Of a stretch of 64,000 nucleotides of DNA, positions 61,743 to 64,000 are shown in pieces. The stretch is from assembly GCA_947488905.1 (NCBI GenBank), contig CANLBJ010000001.1, positions 248,001 to 312,000 on the forward strand. The letters run 5' to 3'. This stretch comes from Ulvibacter algarum (lineage in GTDB: Bacteria > Bacteroidota > Bacteroidia > Flavobacteriales > Flavobacteriaceae). The translations under genes were made by a program, and so were the position numbers. Under the pieces are notes generated by a model. That model was given only the letters and a program-made list of their open reading frames with translations. It made no database searches and was not told the origin of the DNA. The first letter of the stretch is position 1; every line of letters begins with the position of its first letter.

Positions 61743-62936
61743 ATGAGATTAACTGCTAGTTTTGCTGTTAATTACTTAGTTTTGCACGTGGATTTTAATC
61801 AAGTAATAGGGCAGGAGCACATAAAAGCTCATTTACAGACTTCTGTAGATAACGGGCGCGTTGCACACGCACAACTTTTTGTGGGTAAAGCAGGTACAGG
61901 TTTATTACCTATGGCTATTGCCTATGCAAGTGCCTTGCTTAGCGCACCGCACCAAAAAGGATCTCCAGAATACTTACTCACAAAAGAAAGAGTAGGTAAA
62001 CTAGCGCATCCAGATTTAAACTTTGTTTTTCCTGTAAACACTAATGATAAAATAAAGAAACATCCTGTTTCAGATTTGTTTCTACCTGAGTGGCGTGAGT
62101 TTGTAGCAAACAACCCATACGGATCTGCTTTTGAGTGGCTTTCTTCTTTAGGTATTGCAAAAAAACAAGGAAACATAAAAGTAGATGAAGCACTAGAGAT
62201 TGTAAAAAAATTGTCGCTAAAATCTTATGAAGGTGGTTATAAAATAATCATCATCTGGATGGCAGATACAATGAATACAGACTGTGCAAATAAAATATTG
62301 AAGCTAGTAGAAGAGCCTCCAAAAAACACAGTTTTACTCTTACTTACTGAAAAAGAAGAACTTATATTAAATACCATCCGTTCTAGGTGTCAAAAACTTG
62401 ATTTCCCTTTATTATCAGAGGCACAAATATCAAAACAACTTATTGATGTTCAACACATTGACGCCACAAAAGCACAAAACGTTAGTAGACTAGCTCAAGG
62501 TGATTATGATAAAGCATTACAGCTTTTAGACGATGATAGCGATGACGGTCTTTTTGAACAGTGGTTTTTAACTTGGGTGAGAAACGCATTTTTAGCTAAA
62601 GGAAATAAAAAGGCGATTCAAGCTTTATTAAAATGGAGTGAAGATCTTGCTAAAGAAGGCCGTGAAACTCAAAAGAAATTTCTCTCTTACTGTATAGAAT
62701 TTTTTAGACAAGCATTGCTAAAAAATTATGGTGCAGAATCTTTAGTCTTTTTTAAAGCACACGATGCAAAATTTGATTTGAAAAAATTTGCTCCTTTTGT
62801 TCATCAAAATAATATTTTTGAAATTACAGAACAACTTCAAGATGCTGCTTATCACATTGAGCGAAATGGAAATGCAAAAATCATCTTTGCAGATCTGTCA
62901 ATTAAGTTAACTCGACTTATTCACAAAAAGCAGTAG
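61743..62936 (+). CDS. holB: DNA polymerase III subunit delta'
   Basis: 397 residues from ATG 61743. GTG at 61788 (DFNQVIGQEHIKAHL) is the likelier true start, because the family begins at that point and a -7-like TAGTTTTG lies at 61777-61784. The AAA+ fold is seen in AHAQLFVGKAGTGLLPMAIAYA, where the Walker A lysine is missing as expected for delta', and in IIIIWMADTMNTDCANKILKLVEEPP with sensor TIRSRCQ. It is a clamp-loader subunit. Confidence 0.92.
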   Translation: MRLTASFAVNYLVLHVDFNQVIGQEHIKAHLQTSVDNGRVAHAQLFVGKAGTGLLPMAIAYASALLSAPHQKGSPEYLLTKERVGKLAHPDLNFVFPVNTNDKIKKHPVSDLFLPEWREFVANNPYGSAFEWLSSLGIAKKQGNIKVDEALEIVKKLSLKSYEGGYKIIIIWMADTMNTDCANKILKLVEEPPKNTVLLLLTEKEELILNTIRSRCQKLDFPLLSEAQISKQLIDVQHIDATKAQNVSRLAQGDYDKALQLLDDDSDDGLFEQWFLTWVRNAFLAKGNKKAIQALLKWSEDLAKEGRETQKKFLSYCIEFFRQALLKNYGAESLVFFKAHDAKFDLKKFAPFVHQNNIFEITEQLQDAAYHIERNGNAKIIFADLSIKLTRLIHKKQ

Positions 62937-63085
62937 TATTACTTTTTTCTATTGTTATAAAAAATATTATTTATATTTCTTATAAAACCAGCTCAAATAG
63001 CGATATCACAAAGAGCAGAACGCTAAATTTACGATACAGAACACCATCCACACCACAAAACGTGCTTAGAACGCTTTATTTTGCT

Positions 63086-63931
63086 TTAAGAGCCTTTTTT
63101 GAAGCAATAAATTAGAGAAGAATACTCTTTTGTACGTTTTGCCTTAATGTTAGATTTAAAACCAATCCAAAAAGCTTTTAATGAAAATGAAGCTCCCGTT
63201 TTATATTTTTCTGAAAGTAGACTTACATAAAAAGAATCAAACAACATGGGTTTGGTTTTTACAAGTTTTAAATTCTTCGGAAATATTCTTTTCATTGAAT
63301 CTTGAGAAAAATGCCAAAGATGTCTTGGCACATCAAAAGCTGCCCAGTACTCTTTATAATAATTTGCATCAAAAGATTTATAGTTAGGAACTGCAATAAT
63401 TAAATGTCCAGTATCATTTAAAAGTGACTCTAGTTTTTGGCAAGTTTCTTCTAAATTAGGAATGTGTTCTAAGACATGCCAAAGCGTAATTACATCATAT
63501 TTTTTACCAGCTACATTTTCAATTTCTTCTAGTAAATTAATTCCTTTTTTCTCAGCGAGATTTCTAGCTTGCTTGTTTACTTCAATTCCAGAAACCGTCC
63601 AGTCATTTTGTTTTGCAACATTTAAAAAATCTCCTGTTCCAGCTCCAATATCTAATAAAGACCCTTCACTTTTATTTAATTCTGAAATGAGCTTTACTTT
63701 GTTTTTAAGTGAATACGTTTTTACAGTTTGGTACAAAAAAGCAAATAATCCTTTCTTCTTATCTGTGTGTGAAATGTAATCTTCAGATTCATAATAGGAG
63801 GGAAGAGATGCTGCAGAAGGTTGTGGAGTTGTGATTAACATTTCTCTTTCTGCATCGTATTTCAATGTAAAAGACTCCCCAGAAACTAGGAAGTCTTTTA
63901 CGGTAATATCTACTTGTTTTTGTTCTTTCAA
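63086..63931 (-). CDS. Class I SAM-dependent methyltransferase
   Basis: 281 residues. The SAM-binding motif is LLDIGAGTGDFL (near 92-103), and VITLWHVLEHIPNLEE with HLIIAVPNYKS follows, typical of the Methyltransf_23 group. An N-terminal segment (ITTPQPSAASLPSYYESEDY) resembles that of methyltransferases from cell-surface sugar clusters in Bacteroidota. No partner gene is within view, so the substrate is unknown. Confidence 0.88.
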   Translation of the reverse strand: MKEQKQVDITVKDFLVSGESFTLKYDAEREMLITTPQPSAASLPSYYESEDYISHTDKKKGLFAFLYQTVKTYSLKNKVKLISELNKSEGSLLDIGAGTGDFLNVAKQNDWTVSGIEVNKQARNLAEKKGINLLEEIENVAGKKYDVITLWHVLEHIPNLEETCQKLESLLNDTGHLIIAVPNYKSFDANYYKEYWAAFDVPRHLWHFSQDSMKRIFPKNLKLVKTKPMLFDSFYVSLLSEKYKTGASFSLKAFWIGFKSNIKAKRTKEYSSLIYCFKKGS

Positions 63932-64000
63932 TTTTTGGTAATGTTATTATAGATTACTATGTCCATTAGAGTGCAGTCAAAAACTTTCACGCATTAACAA

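Overview
The window is a stretch of chromosome from an AT-rich member of the Bacteroidota, most probably a marine Flavobacteriaceae. Support: two proteins with Por/type IX secretion C-terminal sorting domains, promoters of the Bacteroidota form (-33 TTTG, -7 TAnnTTTG), lipoproteins with the short SCG/SCD lipobox, a SDR-type L-threonine dehydrogenase and a DUF4837 lipoprotein. I cannot name a species from the sequence alone.

Layout. 1-7.7 kb: housekeeping and envelope genes (trhO fragment, SCO family protein, rseP, tRNA-Asn, a secreted protein of unknown role, an SGNH/MBOAT acyltransferase pair, L-threonine 3-dehydrogenase). 7.75-25.2 kb: a complete polyunsaturated fatty acid (PUFA) synthase locus. 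It holds a phosphopantetheinyl transferase (pfaE) divergent from a TetR regulator, then KS-AT-ACPx4, KR-DH, KS-CLF-AT-DH-DH and the enoyl reductase pfaD, all co-oriented. The locus is bracketed by a decayed direct duplication: the threonine dehydrogenase and an adjacent lipoprotein gene each exist once intact and once as a relic, on opposite sides of the cluster. The pfaA reading frame is broken at an A10 tract, after which the KR-DH half continues in the -1 frame without a normal start codon. 25-30 kb: lipoprotein, M13 metallopeptidase, a T9SS LRR-like protein and trpS.

30.3-48.7 kb: one long minus-strand exopolysaccharide/capsule cluster, read from a promoter at about 48.73 kb: rfbC, rfbD, Wzz-like, Wzx, pyruvyl transferase, two Wzy/ligase-like proteins, GT2 and GT4 glycosyltransferases, a T9SS LRR-like protein, a lipoprotein glycosidase-like protein, UDP-glucose dehydrogenase, UDP-xylose synthase, a polyprenyl-phosphate sugar transferase and a CapK/PaaK-like adenylate-forming enzyme. 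Together these could make dTDP-rhamnose (with rfbA/rfbB elsewhere), UDP-glucuronate and UDP-xylose, assemble a repeat unit on a lipid carrier, flip it and polymerise it.

48.8-64 kb: mixed genes: a phosphorylase-like protein of unknown role, a ParE-type toxin-antitoxin pair whose toxin is frameshifted, a GH3-type protein, an M23 peptidase, tatA, a BLUF photoreceptor-cbpA-cbpM group, two minus-strand genes packaged like integron cassettes (56.0-57.5 kb) with no integrase in view, a DUF4837 lipoprotein, a LysM lytic transglycosylase, pgk, holB and a methyltransferase. Intergenic regions carry several REP-like palindromes. The 10-mer CTTCGGAAAT is scattered through coding and non-coding DNA at far above chance frequency.
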